From positions 1 to 64,000 of the forward strand of contig NZ_BCRB01000005.1 of assembly GCF_001552375.1 (NCBI RefSeq): 64,000 bases of DNA, written 5' to 3'. The stretch's first letter is position 1. Each line of letters opens with the position of its first letter. This DNA comes from Cellulomonas iranensis NBRC 101100 = JCM 18110. Lineage in GTDB: Bacteria > Actinomycetota > Actinomycetes > Actinomycetales > Cellulomonadaceae. The translations under genes were made by a program, and so were the position numbers. Of the stretch, positions 34,953 to 44,190 are shown in pieces. The notes under the pieces were generated by a model. The model was not told the DNA's origin. It did no database searches and saw nothing but the letters and a program-made list of their open reading frames with translations.

Positions 34953-35360
34953 TCAGCGCCGCGGGACGAGGACCACCCGGACCTCGGGGAGGTCGCCGAA
35001 CCGCGCGCGGGCGTCGCACGACGCGACCGTGCGACCGTGCTCGGCGGCGTGCGCCGCGATGATCAGGTCGTGCGCCCCCCGCGGCTGGCCCGCGCGGCGG
35101 ACGTGCGCGATCAGACGCGCGTGCTCGGCGGCGGTGCGCTCGGTGTAGTCGAGCACGGTGATCGCCGACGTGATCGCGGCGAGCACCCGCGCGCGGTCGG
35201 CCGCCCGTCGCGCGGTGTCGGCGAGCTCGATGCCCGTGCGGAACTCCGCGACCGTCACCGCGGCGATCGCGAGGTCGTCGTCGTCGAACAGGTCGCGGTC
35301 GACGGTGCCGCGCTCGTAGGCGATGAGCGTCGTGGTGTCGAGGATCAGCCGGCGTGCCAC
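34953..35360 (-). CDS. PIN-domain (VapC-type) toxin ribonuclease
   Basis: 135 residues with acidic PIN residues in order: LILDTTTLIAYERG (first Asp), VTVAEFRTGIE (Glu), GAHDLIIAAHA (Asp) and SCDARAR (Asp). These hold Mg2+ for RNA cleavage, often of tRNA. The GTG start lies 16 bases inside the 3' end of the antitoxin gene, the usual coupled arrangement. Its RNA target is unknown. Confidence 0.9.
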   Translation of the reverse strand: MARRLILDTTTLIAYERGTVDRDLFDDDDLAIAAVTVAEFRTGIELADTARRAADRARVLAAITSAITVLDYTERTAAEHARLIAHVRRAGQPRGAHDLIIAAHAAEHGRTVASCDARARFGDLPEVRVVLVPRR

Positions 35361-35602
35361 GGGTCGCTCTCGTCGGTCGTGAGCAGCGCGGTCGCGCCGG
35401 CGACGTCGCCCTCGAGGTCGTCGTCGAGCGTGGGGACCCCCGCCAGCGCCGCGCGGAGCGCGCTGCCGGTCGTGGAGACCGCGGGCGCGATCTGGGCGAC
35501 GACGCGCCCGCCACGCGTGATCGCGATCGTGTCGCCGTGCTCGACGGCGTCCAGCAGGTCGGAGAACCCGCGCGAGGCGCGCGTGGCGGTGACGGTGCGC
35601 AT
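35345..35602 (-). CDS. Phd/YefM-type antitoxin
   Basis: 85 residues beginning MRTVTATRASRGFSDLLDAVEHGDTI, then AITRGGRVVAQIAP: the Phd/YefM DNA-binding fold. The C-terminal part (about 48-85) is acidic and would wrap the PIN toxin. The longer upstream reading frame was rejected because the Phd fold begins at this ATG. On the minus strand a direct repeat TCAGAT-TC-TCAGAT lies just upstream (about 35621-35635) and may be part of an autoregulatory site. Confidence 0.88.
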   Translation of the reverse strand: MRTVTATRASRGFSDLLDAVEHGDTIAITRGGRVVAQIAPAVSTTGSALRAALAGVPTLDDDLEGDVAGATALLTTDESDPWHAG

Positions 35603-35696
35603 GACAGGATCGTACGCGCACATCTGAGAATCTGATAGGAGTGACCCCGTAGTTGCCGCGGGTGCGCGCCGTCGGCCCGCGGGCGACAGTGGGGCA

Positions 35697-36242
35697 ATGA
35701 CGTCGGACACCTGGCACCCGCGTACTCCCCCGCCCGGCGGTCGCGCCGCCGCCCCGCCCGGGCCCGGGCAGGAGTCGGTGTGGGACTACCCGCGCCCGCC
35801 CGCGGTCGTGCCGAGCGACGAGCACGTCGTCGTGCGGCTCGGGGACACGGTCGTCGTCGACACGCGCCGCGCGCTGCGCGTGCTGGAGACGTCGCACCCG
35901 CCGACGTACTACCTGCCGCTGGCCGACGTCGCACCGGGCGCACTCGTGCCGGTCGCAGGCGCCTCGACCGTGTGCGAGTTCAAGGGCCGTGCGACGTACT
36001 TCGACGTCGTCGGCACCGACGCGGGTACGCGCGTCGTCCGTCCGCGCGCCGCGTGGGGCTACCCCGACCCGCGGCCCGGGTACGAGGCCCTGCTCGACCA
36101 CGTCGCGCTCTACCCGGCCGGGCTGGTCTGCACGGTCGACGGCGAGGTCGTCGAGGCGCAGGAGGGCGACTTCTACGGCGGGTGGCGCACGCGCCGCGTC
36201 GTCGGCCCGTTCAAGGGCGGCGCGGGCACCTGGGGCTGGTGA
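35697..36242 (+). CDS. DUF427 domain protein
   Basis: 181 residues. The core (about 35-170) is a DUF427 beta-fold: VRLGDTVVVDTRRALRVLETSHPPTYYLP, then STVCEFKGRATYFDVV, AWGYPDP and an end WRTRRVVGPFKG. The family is widespread in actinobacteria and of unknown biochemical role, without a known ligand. ATG 35697 is preceded by a GACAGT hexamer at leaderless spacing. It ends three bases from the convergent SNF2 gene. Confidence 0.88.
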   Translation: MTSDTWHPRTPPPGGRAAAPPGPGQESVWDYPRPPAVVPSDEHVVVRLGDTVVVDTRRALRVLETSHPPTYYLPLADVAPGALVPVAGASTVCEFKGRATYFDVVGTDAGTRVVRPRAAWGYPDPRPGYEALLDHVALYPAGLVCTVDGEVVEAQEGDFYGGWRTRRVVGPFKGGAGTWGW

Positions 36243-36245
36243 CGC

Positions 36246-38393
36246 TCAGGCGGCGACGCCCTCGGCGCGCAGCGCGTCGGTGAGCAAACCGACCAGGGCG
36301 TCGAGCTGCACGTCCGTCGACGCGGCGTCCTCGTCGAGCGCGACGCCGTCGAGCGCCGCAGCCGCGAGCCCCGACTTGGCGTCGATGAGCTCGGCGATGC
36401 GTGCGTCGATGGTCTGCGCCGCGATCACGCGCCACGCCGTGACGGGCTGGTCCTGGCCGATGCGGTGCACGCGGTCGATGGCCTGCGTCTGCTCGGCGTC
36501 GGTCCACGGCAGCTCGGCGAGCACGAGGTTCGACGCGACCTGCAGGTTCAGCCCGACGCCCGCCGCCATGAGCGAGCACACGACGACCTGCACCTCGGGG
36601 TCCTCGACGAACGCCGTGACGTTCTTCTCGCGCTGGCGCGGGGTCTGGTCGCCGCGGATCGACGCGTGCTTGAGGCCGCGCTCGGTGAACAGCTGCTCGG
36701 CGGCGTCCATGACGTCGACGTGCTTGGCGAAGAACACGACCTTGCCGACGTTCCGCGCGAGCTGCGCCGCGTAGTCCGCCGCGAGCCCGGCCTTCGCCTG
36801 GCCGATGCGGCGGACCATCGTGAAGACGTTCTCGCCCTTCTTCTTCGACGACGCGTCCTTGAGCTCGGCGGCCGCGACGCGGCGCGCGAGGTCGAGGTCC
36901 ACGCGGTCGACGATCTCGCCGCGGGCCGCGACGGCCGAGCGGTAGTGCTCGACCAGGCGCTGCGCGAGCGCGGCCTCGGCCGCGCGGATCGAGCGGCCGA
37001 CCGCGCCGTCGAGCTCGACGGGCAGGTCCGCGACGCGGCGCGCCGGGATGTCCGCGGCCACGTCGACCTTGCGGCGCCGCACGATGCCCATGTCGATGAC
37101 CGCGGACCGCGCGGCGGCGGAGAACCCGGGGTCGGCGGGCGTCAGGCCCGTCTCCTCGAGCGCCGACATGAGCGGTGCGAGCGGCTTGTCGTCGTCGATC
37201 CAGCCGAGGAACTGCCAGATCGCGCGGAAGTCCTCGATGTCGTTGATGAGGGGCGTGCCCGTCAGCGCCATGAGCAGCGGACGGGTCGCGCGCAGCCGGA
37301 TCCTGTCGGCGATGCCCAGCACGTGCTGCGAGCGCAGCGACGACTTGTTCTTGATGAAGTGCGCCTCGTCGACGACCATGCCGCGGAACCCGTGCGTGCC
37401 GAGCCACCCGGCGTGCCGGTCAAGGATGTCGTAGTTGACGACCACGACGTCGGCGAACCCGTCGACGTCCTCGCCGTCGCCGTGCACCACGGTGACGTTG
37501 CGCAGCGGCAGCCACATGCCGACCTCGTGCGCCCAGTTGGTCTTGACGACGTTGGGGACGACGACGAGCAGCGGGAACGCGTCGGCGGCCTGCGCGGCGA
37601 GCAGCGCCTGCGCGGTCTTGCCGAGGCCCGGCTCGTCGGCCAGCAGGAACGTGCGGTGCCCACGCGCGGCGGCGGCCACGAGCCGCGCCTGGTGCGGCAT
37701 GAGCTCGCGCCCGTGCAGGCCCGGCAGGGTGCGGACGTCGGGCAGCTCCATGCACGCGGGCGAGCCGTTGGCGGCACGCTCGAACGACCGGAACAGCGGC
37801 TCGAGCAGCTCCCACCCGTCCAGGCGGTGCGTGCGGGGCGCGGCGCGCAGGGCCGCGGCGGCCTCGAAGTCGGGTGCGAGGAACGGGTTGGCCAGGCGCG
37901 CGGCGATGACCGACTGCGGCACGACCCGCTTGTCGGCGCCCGCGGTCGGCGCGGGGGCCGGCGTGGGCTCGGGCTCGTCGGGGACGTCGAGCCCCCCGGC
38001 ACGCATCACGGTCTCCTTGTAGGAGCGCGCGGCGTCGGACAGCTTCGCGTCGTCGGTGAGCAGCGTCAGCAGGGTCGTGTCGCGCGCGGCGATGCGCGCG
38101 AGCTGCGTCGCGACGCCGTCGAGCCGCTTGAGCTGCTGCGCCTTCTTCGCCTCCGACAGGTCGGCGTCGCCCATGACGCGGGCGCGCTCCTCGCGCACGA
38201 GCAGCGCGACGACCTGGAACTTGGTCCGCACGCCGGAGCGCGTGGGCGTGCGCTGCACGGCGTCGTCGACCTCACGGGCGATCCCGGCGAGGACGGGGAT
38301 GATCCCCTCCTGGTCGGGGTGCGCGGCGCGACGGCGCTGGCCGCCCGCGTCGGGGCGGGCACGCCCGGGGCGTCGCTGGCCGGCTCGGGCCAC
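36246..38393 (-). CDS. SNF2-family DEAD/DEAH helicase, probable 5' frameshift
   Basis: About 715 residues in this frame. Helicase motifs are intact: Walker A LADEPGLGKTAQALLA, motif Ia VVVPNVVKTNWAHEV, DEAH box VVDEAHFIKN, motif III LTGTPLIND, and C-terminal motifs GDQTPRQREKNV, SLMAAGVGLNLQVAS and DRVHRIGQDQPV. It is a DNA-stimulated ATPase or remodeller of SMARCAL1 type. From about 38310 upstream this frame turns Arg/Gly-rich, while the next frame reads a sensible VQASQLEEDLWPEPASD from a GTG at 38422. The true N-terminus therefore likely lies across a frameshift, from an error or a real lesion. The start given is the nearest in-frame GTG. Confidence 0.85.
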   Translation of the reverse strand: MARAGQRRPGRARPDAGGQRRRAAHPDQEGIIPVLAGIAREVDDAVQRTPTRSGVRTKFQVVALLVREERARVMGDADLSEAKKAQQLKRLDGVATQLARIAARDTTLLTLLTDDAKLSDAARSYKETVMRAGGLDVPDEPEPTPAPAPTAGADKRVVPQSVIAARLANPFLAPDFEAAAALRAAPRTHRLDGWELLEPLFRSFERAANGSPACMELPDVRTLPGLHGRELMPHQARLVAAAARGHRTFLLADEPGLGKTAQALLAAQAADAFPLLVVVPNVVKTNWAHEVGMWLPLRNVTVVHGDGEDVDGFADVVVVNYDILDRHAGWLGTHGFRGMVVDEAHFIKNKSSLRSQHVLGIADRIRLRATRPLLMALTGTPLINDIEDFRAIWQFLGWIDDDKPLAPLMSALEETGLTPADPGFSAAARSAVIDMGIVRRRKVDVAADIPARRVADLPVELDGAVGRSIRAAEAALAQRLVEHYRSAVAARGEIVDRVDLDLARRVAAAELKDASSKKKGENVFTMVRRIGQAKAGLAADYAAQLARNVGKVVFFAKHVDVMDAAEQLFTERGLKHASIRGDQTPRQREKNVTAFVEDPEVQVVVCSLMAAGVGLNLQVASNLVLAELPWTDAEQTQAIDRVHRIGQDQPVTAWRVIAAQTIDARIAELIDAKSGLAAAALDGVALDEDAASTDVQLDALVGLLTDALRAEGVAA

Positions 38394-38730
38394 AGGTCCT
38401 CCTCCAACTGCGATGCCTGCACCGCGAGCACGGTGCAGCACGACGGGCCGCGGCCCACGGCGGGGCCGCTCACGCCCGGCGGCGCACCCGAGCGGTGCGT
38501 GCGCCGACGGCGGCACGGGCCGTCCGCCCGTCGGGGGCGGGCCACGGACCTCGAGGTCCGCTCCCAGCTCTCCCGGCGCGTCGACGACGCGAGGACCCCA
38601 TCTGATCACACGTGGGGCCCGATCCACGAGCGCCGGGCCGCGCGCGAGGCCGACGTCACGCGGGTGGCGGCACGTCGGGCGCAGCGCGGGGCCGCGCGGC
38701 GCGCCCGTCGACGGCCGGGGGCGGACACGG

Positions 38731-38777
38731 CAGACGGCAGCAGGGCGAGGCGTCGCGCCCCGCCCTGCTGCCGTCTG
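38731..38777. terminator. 17-bp stem terminator after first xylanase
   Basis: CAGACGGCAGCAGGGCG (38731-38747) pairs perfectly with 38761-38777 around a 13-nt loop. It begins 19 bp beyond the xylanase stop and is a convincing GC-type terminator without a T-tract. The rest of the 364-bp gap 38432-38795 shows no gene I can support. Confidence 0.8.
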
Positions 38778-38795
38778 GACCCGCCGGCGCCGCCG

Positions 38796-40682
38796 CTACC
38801 GCCGCTCGAGCGCGGCGACCGCCTCGTGCAGCGCGGCCGTGGCGGCGTTGACCTTGCCCTGCGCGCCGGGCGTCGCGAGCACCGCGATCACGCGGCCCAG
38901 CACGGCCTTGACGCGCGCGATGCTCAGGCCCGTGAAGTCCTTGGCGCTGAGCTTGAGCGCCTTGACCTCGGCGATCGCGGCCTCGAGCTTCGAGGTGTCG
39001 ACGACCGGGTGCCGCTGCCCGAGCCAGCGCTCGGGGTTCGCGGACGCGGCGGCGCCGAGCTTCTCGGAGAAGTCGCTGTTGAAGATCAGCGGGTTGTGCG
39101 TGAACCGCCACGACGCCTGGTCGGTCATGCCCCAGAACGTCACGCGGTTGATGTCGGTCGAGTACTTCTTGTAGACCGCGAAGTACTCGGCGAACCGCTG
39201 CGCCTGGATCTTCTCGAGCTCGGCGCGGTTGCTGATCTTGCCGACCCAGTAGTCGAACTCGCCGCGCGAGATGCGGTCGGCGACGGTCGGGTCGGTGAGG
39301 TCGCGGTACGCGGCGCGGTCCTCGCCCTCGGGCTGCCCGTTCCACGCCTCCCACACCTGCAGGTCGAGCTCGCTGATGCTGGCGGTGAAGCCGGCCTCGG
39401 TGATGAGCTGCAGCGACCGCTCGACCGACGCCTCGTTCGAGCAGGCGCCGGGCTGCCACTCGGCCGCCGCGTCCTTGACGAGCGAGCGCAGGCGCGTGCG
39501 GTCCGAGCACGCGAACGCGGGGGTCTGGTTGATGTAGTTGTGCGACTGCAGGCCGATCGACTCGACCAGCCGGCGCGGGTCCTCGGGGTGCTCGGCGGCG
39601 TACCGGGCGTTGAGGTCGGTGGCCATCGCGAGGATCGCCTGCGCCTTGCCCTCGGACTGGAAGACGTTGAAGTCGTTGTACTCCAGGCGCGCCTCGGGCC
39701 CGTACTGGCGGGCGTAGACGAACGCGTCGTACAGGAAGTCGGCGGGGTGCTCGCCGGCGGCCGTGTCGGCGCCGTTCGCGTACGCGCTGTACCAGCGGGA
39801 CTGCCCGCCGTTGGGGCCGCCGCGCAGGTAGTCGCGCCAGTCCTGCGTCGCGGGGTCGAACTCCGCGAGCCCGTCGACGAACGCCTCGTTGACGACGTCC
39901 CACGACTCGGCCTTGCCGCGGTAGTGCGTGAGCACCTCGCGGATGTACTCCTCCATGTTGGCCTTGGCCTGCGCGCGCGTGCCGCCGGTGGCGCCGCTGT
40001 TGATGCGCGCGGGCGACTGCCCGTGCCACACCAGCACGTGGCCGTGGACCTTCATGCCGCGCGCGAGCGTCTGGTCGACGAACGCGTCGGCCGGCCCGAA
40101 GGTGAACGTGAACTCGCCCGTCACCGGGTCGATGTTGTTGTTGGGCAGCAGCTGGTCGGGCTTCATGTTGTTCTCGGCGGTCATCACCGAGTAGTGCCGC
40201 GCGATCGTCGACGACGCCTGCGAGCCGTCCGCGTAGGTGCCGGCGTTGGAGTAGATGTTCCCGACGTCGAAGTAGTCGCGGTACACCTCCTTGAGCGGTG
40301 CGATCTGCGGCCGGAACGACGTCTCGAGCGTGACGTCGCCCTCGGGCATCGTGAACGACAGGGCGCGCGCGCCGATCCACGCGAGGTCGGCGGACGTCCA
40401 GCCGGCCCACACCTGCCCCGCCCCGGGTGTCGCGGTGAGCTCGACGGTGTCGCCGGGCGCGTACGTGCCGCCGCCGGTGACCGTGCCAGCGCCGGTCGCG
40501 CGGATCGTGACGTCGTACGTGGCGGCGTCGACCGCGGCGTGCGCGGGTGCCACGAAGCCGACGGTCGCGAGCGCGACCGCGAGGCCCGCTCCGGCCCAAC
40601 GCGCCGGGCGCTTGGCAGCGCGCCGCCGAGCGTCGTGCCGTGCCGTCTCCTCGGTCCCGCCACCTCTGGTCCGTCGGATCAT
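38796..40682 (-). CDS. Secreted GH10 endo-1,4-beta-xylanase with InlB-like repeat domain
   Basis: 628 residues. A long signal peptide ends near AHA-A (residue 49). Residues 55-125 form a divergent InlB B-repeat-like domain (TGAGTVTGGGTYAPGDTVELTAT pattern, as in cell-wall proteins). The GH10 barrel spans about 127-530, with HGHVLVWHGQSP, acid/base Glu266 in WDVVNEAF and nucleophile Glu438 in SISELDLQVW. The final 80 residues are a helical extension found in some cell-surface enzymes. It would cut xylan outside the cell. ATG follows GGAGGAG. It diverges from a second GH10 gene. Confidence 0.95.
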   Translation of the reverse strand: MIRRTRGGGTEETARHDARRRAAKRPARWAGAGLAVALATVGFVAPAHAAVDAATYDVTIRATGAGTVTGGGTYAPGDTVELTATPGAGQVWAGWTSADLAWIGARALSFTMPEGDVTLETSFRPQIAPLKEVYRDYFDVGNIYSNAGTYADGSQASSTIARHYSVMTAENNMKPDQLLPNNNIDPVTGEFTFTFGPADAFVDQTLARGMKVHGHVLVWHGQSPARINSGATGGTRAQAKANMEEYIREVLTHYRGKAESWDVVNEAFVDGLAEFDPATQDWRDYLRGGPNGGQSRWYSAYANGADTAAGEHPADFLYDAFVYARQYGPEARLEYNDFNVFQSEGKAQAILAMATDLNARYAAEHPEDPRRLVESIGLQSHNYINQTPAFACSDRTRLRSLVKDAAAEWQPGACSNEASVERSLQLITEAGFTASISELDLQVWEAWNGQPEGEDRAAYRDLTDPTVADRISRGEFDYWVGKISNRAELEKIQAQRFAEYFAVYKKYSTDINRVTFWGMTDQASWRFTHNPLIFNSDFSEKLGAAASANPERWLGQRHPVVDTSKLEAAIAEVKALKLSAKDFTGLSIARVKAVLGRVIAVLATPGAQGKVNAATAALHEAVAALERR

Positions 40683-40845
40683 CGACTGCTCCTCCCCAAG
40701 GGCTGACCCCGGGCAGGCGGGCGCCGCGGGACCACGCCGTCCCGCACGTCCGCGCTGCTCAGGGGTTCGACGCGCGGGCGACGACCGCCCGCGGCGACGC
40801 GGGTGGACCCGGCGTCGGGTCCCGGGCGGCGCCACCGTCGTCGTC

Positions 40846-40862
40846 GACGGCAAACGCTCGCC
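40846..40862 (-). promoter_or_regulatory. Operator-like motif, first copy
   Basis: On the minus strand the site reads GGCGAGCGTTTGCCGTC. It matches the second copy (plus strand, 40983-40999) at 14 of 17 bases, and the two face opposite ways, each toward one of the two xylanase genes. CGTTTGCC-type cores are common in LacI-family sites that control glycan use. Confidence 0.45.
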
Positions 40863-40982
40863 ACACCGCGTGGGGTCAACGTAGGCGGCGGCGGAAACGG
40901 ACGTCAAGACCCGACCAACCGGACGTGGCGGACTCTTGACAACCCCGGAGCGTCGCGGGCTAGGTTCGACGGCATCACGGGT

Positions 40983-40999
40983 GGAGAACGTTTGCCATC
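40983..40999 (+). promoter_or_regulatory. Operator-like motif, second copy
   Basis: The plus-strand site GGAGAACGTTTGCCATC lies 62 bp before the second xylanase start and repeats the motif found near the first xylanase. A TTGACA hexamer at 40937-40942 and TAGGTT at 40961-40966 upstream form a plausible promoter (18-bp spacing), so a repressor here would block it. Confidence 0.5.
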
Positions 41000-41060
41000 G
41001 TTCGCCACCATCGCCGAGCCCCGCGCAGCGTCGCGCCGGGGAGCGCCCCTGGAGGCACCC

Positions 41061-43448
41061 ATGCCGGGTCCGGACGTCACCGCACCCCTGCGCACGCTCG
41101 TCCCCCGTCGTCGTCGTGCGGGCCGCACCGCCGCGCGCGTCGGCGCACCGCTGCTGGCCGCGGTGCTCGCGGTCGGTGCGCTCGGGCCCGCCGGCCCCGC
41201 GGCGGCCGCGCCCGAGCCGGCCGCGCTGCCGGAGCCCGGGCAGACGTTCGAGCACTACCCGCCCATGAAGGACCAGCACGCCGACCGGTTCTCGATGGGG
41301 ATCTTCGGGGCGGGCGAGATCGAGGGACTGCTGTACAACTACGCGTCGTACACGCCGGGCAACGAGATGAAGCCCGAGAGCACGCAGCGCGACAAGGGCG
41401 TGTTCACGTACGACGCGGCCGAGGCGGCGTTCGCGCGGTACACGTCGCGCAACCCCGACCTGGCGCTGTACGGGCACACGCTCGCGTGGCACTCGCAGTC
41501 CCCGACGTGGATGTGGGACGCGCCGCCCGCGCGGTTCGACCAGCCGGGCACGTTCGACCGCGACACCGCGCTGGCGAACCTCAACACGCACGTCGAGAAC
41601 GTGCTCGGGCACTTCGGGGACCGGCTCGTGGCCGTCGACGTGGTCAACGAGGCCGTCGGCACCGCGAACCCCGCGGACTGGCGCGGCTCGCTCGCCAAGG
41701 GCGAGGGCTGGTACCAGGCGCTGGGCGCCGACTGGGTGGAGCTCGCGTTCGTCAAGGCCGCCGAGGTGGTCGACGCGCACGGCTGGGACGTCAAGCTCAC
41801 GTACAACGACTTCGGCCTGGACTCCCCCGCCAAGGCGCGCGTGGTCTACGAGATGGTCAAGGACATCAACGCGCGGCACGCGGGCGAGCGGCCGGGCGGT
41901 CGCCCGCTCATCGAGGTCATCGGCATGCAGGGCCACTACAACCTGGCCACCGACGTCACGGCCGTCGAGCAGAACATCCGGCTGTTCGCGTCGCTGGGGG
42001 ACGTCGAGGTGCACGTCACCGAGATGGACGTCGCGCTGCCGCCGGGTGAGCTGACGCCCGAGGCCGAGAACAACCAGGGCATGAAGTACGCCGAGCTGTT
42101 CAAGATCTACCGGGACTACGGCGCGGGGCCCGGCAACACGACCGGCAACCCGAAGGTCGTGCACGCCGTGAAGCTCGCGGGCGTGCGTGACGTGCGGCAG
42201 GGCTGGAAGGGCGGCGAGTTCGCCATGCCGTACGACTACGACGGCAACGCCAAGCTCGCGCTGCTGGGCATCCTGTACCCCGAGGAGTTCCTGGCGACGC
42301 ACGAGTACGTGGACCTGCCGGGTGGTGGCGACCGCGAGCCGGTGCCGGGCGTGCACGTGTACGACACGTCGCTGGGCGACGCGTGGAGCGGCGCGAACGT
42401 CGTGCTGGGCGACGACGCGGCGGTGTGGCCGTGGTCGACGACCGACGACGGCGAGGTCGCGTTCCGCCCCGAGGCCGGCACGACGTACCGGCTGACGGTG
42501 AACTACACCGCGAAGGGCACGACGGCGATCCGGGTGCGCTGGCTGCGGGACAACACCAACGGCGGGTACACCACGGGCGACGGCGCGGTCATCAACGACC
42601 ACCAGTACGCCGCCGGGCAGGTGGCCACCCACATCCCCGCGTACTTCAACAGCGGCATGGTCAACATGGGCAGCTACGACCTGGTCACCGAGATCACGCT
42701 CGACGGCGACCAGCCCGCGGACGGCCTGATCGGCAACATCGGCATCCGCGGCGGCGGGGGCGGCAACGCGTTCTCGATCAACGCGCTGCGCGTCGAGAAG
42801 CTCGGCGCCGGTGGCGCCGCGCAGACCGTCGCGCAGTGGCCGGGTGAGGTCGCGCAGCCGCCGGCCACCGCGCCAGCCGCGCCGACGGCCGTCACCGCGA
42901 CCGCGGGCAACGGCACCGCGGACGTGTCGTGGACCGCGCCGGCCGACGACGGCGGGAGCGCCGTGACGTCCTCGACCGTGACCGCGCAGCCGGGTGGGGC
43001 CACGTGCACGACGGACGCCACCGGGTGCACGGTCACGGGGCTGTCGAACGGCACGGCGTACACGTTCACGGTGACCGCGACGAACGCGGCCGGGGCCTCG
43101 GAGGCGTCGGCTCCATCGGCTCCCGTGACGCCGTTCGGGGCACCCGGGACGCGCGGGTCCGTCGCGCTGGCCGTGTCCGCCGAGGCGGTGTGCGTCGACG
43201 GCACGCCGCGCGTGACCGTGCACGTGCGGAACGCCGAGCGGGTGCCCGTGCTGGTCGCCGCGACGTCCCCGTGGCGCGGGGTCGGTGGGTGGCTGGTGTG
43301 GCCGGGGTCGACCGTGCAGAAGACGTGGACCGTGCCCGGTGCGAGCGTCGACGCCGGGGCCGTGCGGGTCACCGGGACGGGGATCGTCGCGTGGGGCGCC
43401 GGGCTCAGCGGGTACGACGCCGGGTACGCGGGGGTGAGCTGCGGGTGA
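41061..43448 (+). CDS. Secreted multidomain GH10 xylanase with CBM-like and FnIII domains
   Basis: 795 residues. Signal peptide to about residue 50 (AAAA-P). GH10 barrel at about 60-415 with [10 protein letters not shown], acid/base Glu197 in VDVVNEAVG and nucleophile Glu321 in [10 protein letters not shown]. Residues about 432-585 form a beta-rich domain ([12 protein letters not shown] to [10 protein letters not shown]) that looks like a carbohydrate-binding module. A fibronectin type III domain spans about 608-691. A C-terminal beta domain with two cysteines follows (704-795). It would degrade xylan outside the cell, complementing the divergent GH10 enzyme. ATG follows GGAGG. Confidence 0.95.
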   Translation: MPGPDVTAPLRTLVPRRRRAGRTAARVGAPLLAAVLAVGALGPAGPAAAAPEPAALPEPGQTFEHYPPMKDQHADRFSMGIFGAGEIEGLLYNYASYTPGNEMKPESTQRDKGVFTYDAAEAAFARYTSRNPDLALYGHTLAWHSQSPTWMWDAPPARFDQPGTFDRDTALANLNTHVENVLGHFGDRLVAVDVVNEAVGTANPADWRGSLAKGEGWYQALGADWVELAFVKAAEVVDAHGWDVKLTYNDFGLDSPAKARVVYEMVKDINARHAGERPGGRPLIEVIGMQGHYNLATDVTAVEQNIRLFASLGDVEVHVTEMDVALPPGELTPEAENNQGMKYAELFKIYRDYGAGPGNTTGNPKVVHAVKLAGVRDVRQGWKGGEFAMPYDYDGNAKLALLGILYPEEFLATHEYVDLPGGGDREPVPGVHVYDTSLGDAWSGANVVLGDDAAVWPWSTTDDGEVAFRPEAGTTYRLTVNYTAKGTTAIRVRWLRDNTNGGYTTGDGAVINDHQYAAGQVATHIPAYFNSGMVNMGSYDLVTEITLDGDQPADGLIGNIGIRGGGGGNAFSINALRVEKLGAGGAAQTVAQWPGEVAQPPATAPAAPTAVTATAGNGTADVSWTAPADDGGSAVTSSTVTAQPGGATCTTDATGCTVTGLSNGTAYTFTVTATNAAGASEASAPSAPVTPFGAPGTRGSVALAVSAEAVCVDGTPRVTVHVRNAERVPVLVAATSPWRGVGGWLVWPGSTVQKTWTVPGASVDAGAVRVTGTGIVAWGAGLSGYDAGYAGVSCG

Positions 43449-43449
43449 C

Positions 43450-43480
43450 GCTGTCGGCGGCGCCGCCCGCCGCCGACAGC
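43450..43480 (+). terminator. 13-bp stem terminator after second xylanase
   Basis: GCTGTCGGCGGCG (43450-43462) pairs with 43468-43480 around the loop CCGCC, starting two bases after the stop codon. It is a strong GC hairpin without a T-run. Confidence 0.85.
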
Positions 43481-43562
43481 CCTGCCGTCCGCCTCTCGGG
43501 TGGTGAGGGAAGACCAGACCCAGCGCCTGGTGATCGCCGGTCGCGCGTTGGCCGCAGACGCC

Positions 43563-43982
43563 TCATCTTCTGCGCGTGTCGACGTCCCCGGCGGCCGGCG
43601 GGCGGAGCACCGACAGCTCGACGTAGTCGCGGCACCGGATGGGCCAGCGCAGCAGCGCACGCTGGGGTTGCGGGATGCGGGTCATCGCCTCGGCGGGGTC
43701 CAGAACGCGCGGCGCTCCGAGCCTGAGAATCTCCCGACCCATCCGCATACGGCACCCGCCCGCGTGTCGGACGTTCGCCAACCACTGGACGTCCGAGCCG
43801 TAGGTCAGCGCGATCGTCACCACGTCGCCGCGGCGGAACGCCATGAGCGGGGTGTGCCGCACGGTCCCGGTCTTCCGGCCGACGTGCTCGAGGTCGACGA
43901 CCGACCCAATCCCCGCGAGCCGCAGCATGACCGGGTTGGTGAACCGCTTGTTGAGGCGGATGATCCCGCGGGCCAACGGCAT
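43563..43982 (-). CDS. Deazaflavin (F420)-dependent nitroreductase-family protein
   Basis: 139 residues of the Ddn-like family of split-barrel proteins that use F420 (or FMN) to reduce small molecules. Visible family pieces: NKRFTNPVMLRLAGIG, then LEHVGRKTGTVRHTPLMAFRRGD, ALTYGSDVQWLANV and the GxRxxxG-like turn. It is close to the family's usual 130-150 residues. ATG 43982 follows GGGAGGA. It is the last ordinary chromosomal gene before the accessory island. The substrate is unknown. Confidence 0.85.
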   Translation of the reverse strand: MPLARGIIRLNKRFTNPVMLRLAGIGSVVDLEHVGRKTGTVRHTPLMAFRRGDVVTIALTYGSDVQWLANVRHAGGCRMRMGREILRLGAPRVLDPAEAMTRIPQPQRALLRWPIRCRDYVELSVLRPPAAGDVDTRRR

Positions 43983-44148
43983 GACGTCCTCCCGGGTGCA
44001 GTGCTTCCAGTCTGCACGCCTGCGACACGCCGGGAGGGTCCGCGACAGGCGGTCCACGTCAAGTAGCCGGTCGCTCGCCCAGGACCAGCCGACTCGACGC
44101 GGGCGCGACCTCGACGACCACCCATCTCTGACCAGCGAAGACAACTCT

Positions 44149-44190
44149 GTGCGCCTGGGCAGATCCGAACTGCCGACACCCGCCTTAGGA
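44149..44190. other. Att-like remnant: copy of the 3' half of tRNA-Arg
   Basis: These 42 bases repeat 51480-51521 with two T-to-C differences. The copy covers the tRNA 3' end through the T-arm and anticodon arm and stops just past the anticodon, then diverges. This is the displaced target half left when an integrative element inserts at a tRNA 3' end. Confidence 0.88.

Noticed and set aside
36465-40706. Very long plus-strand open frame spanning the SNF2 and xylanase genes
   Set aside because: Covers two unrelated minus-strand genes and their gap; composition is typical of an antisense shadow.
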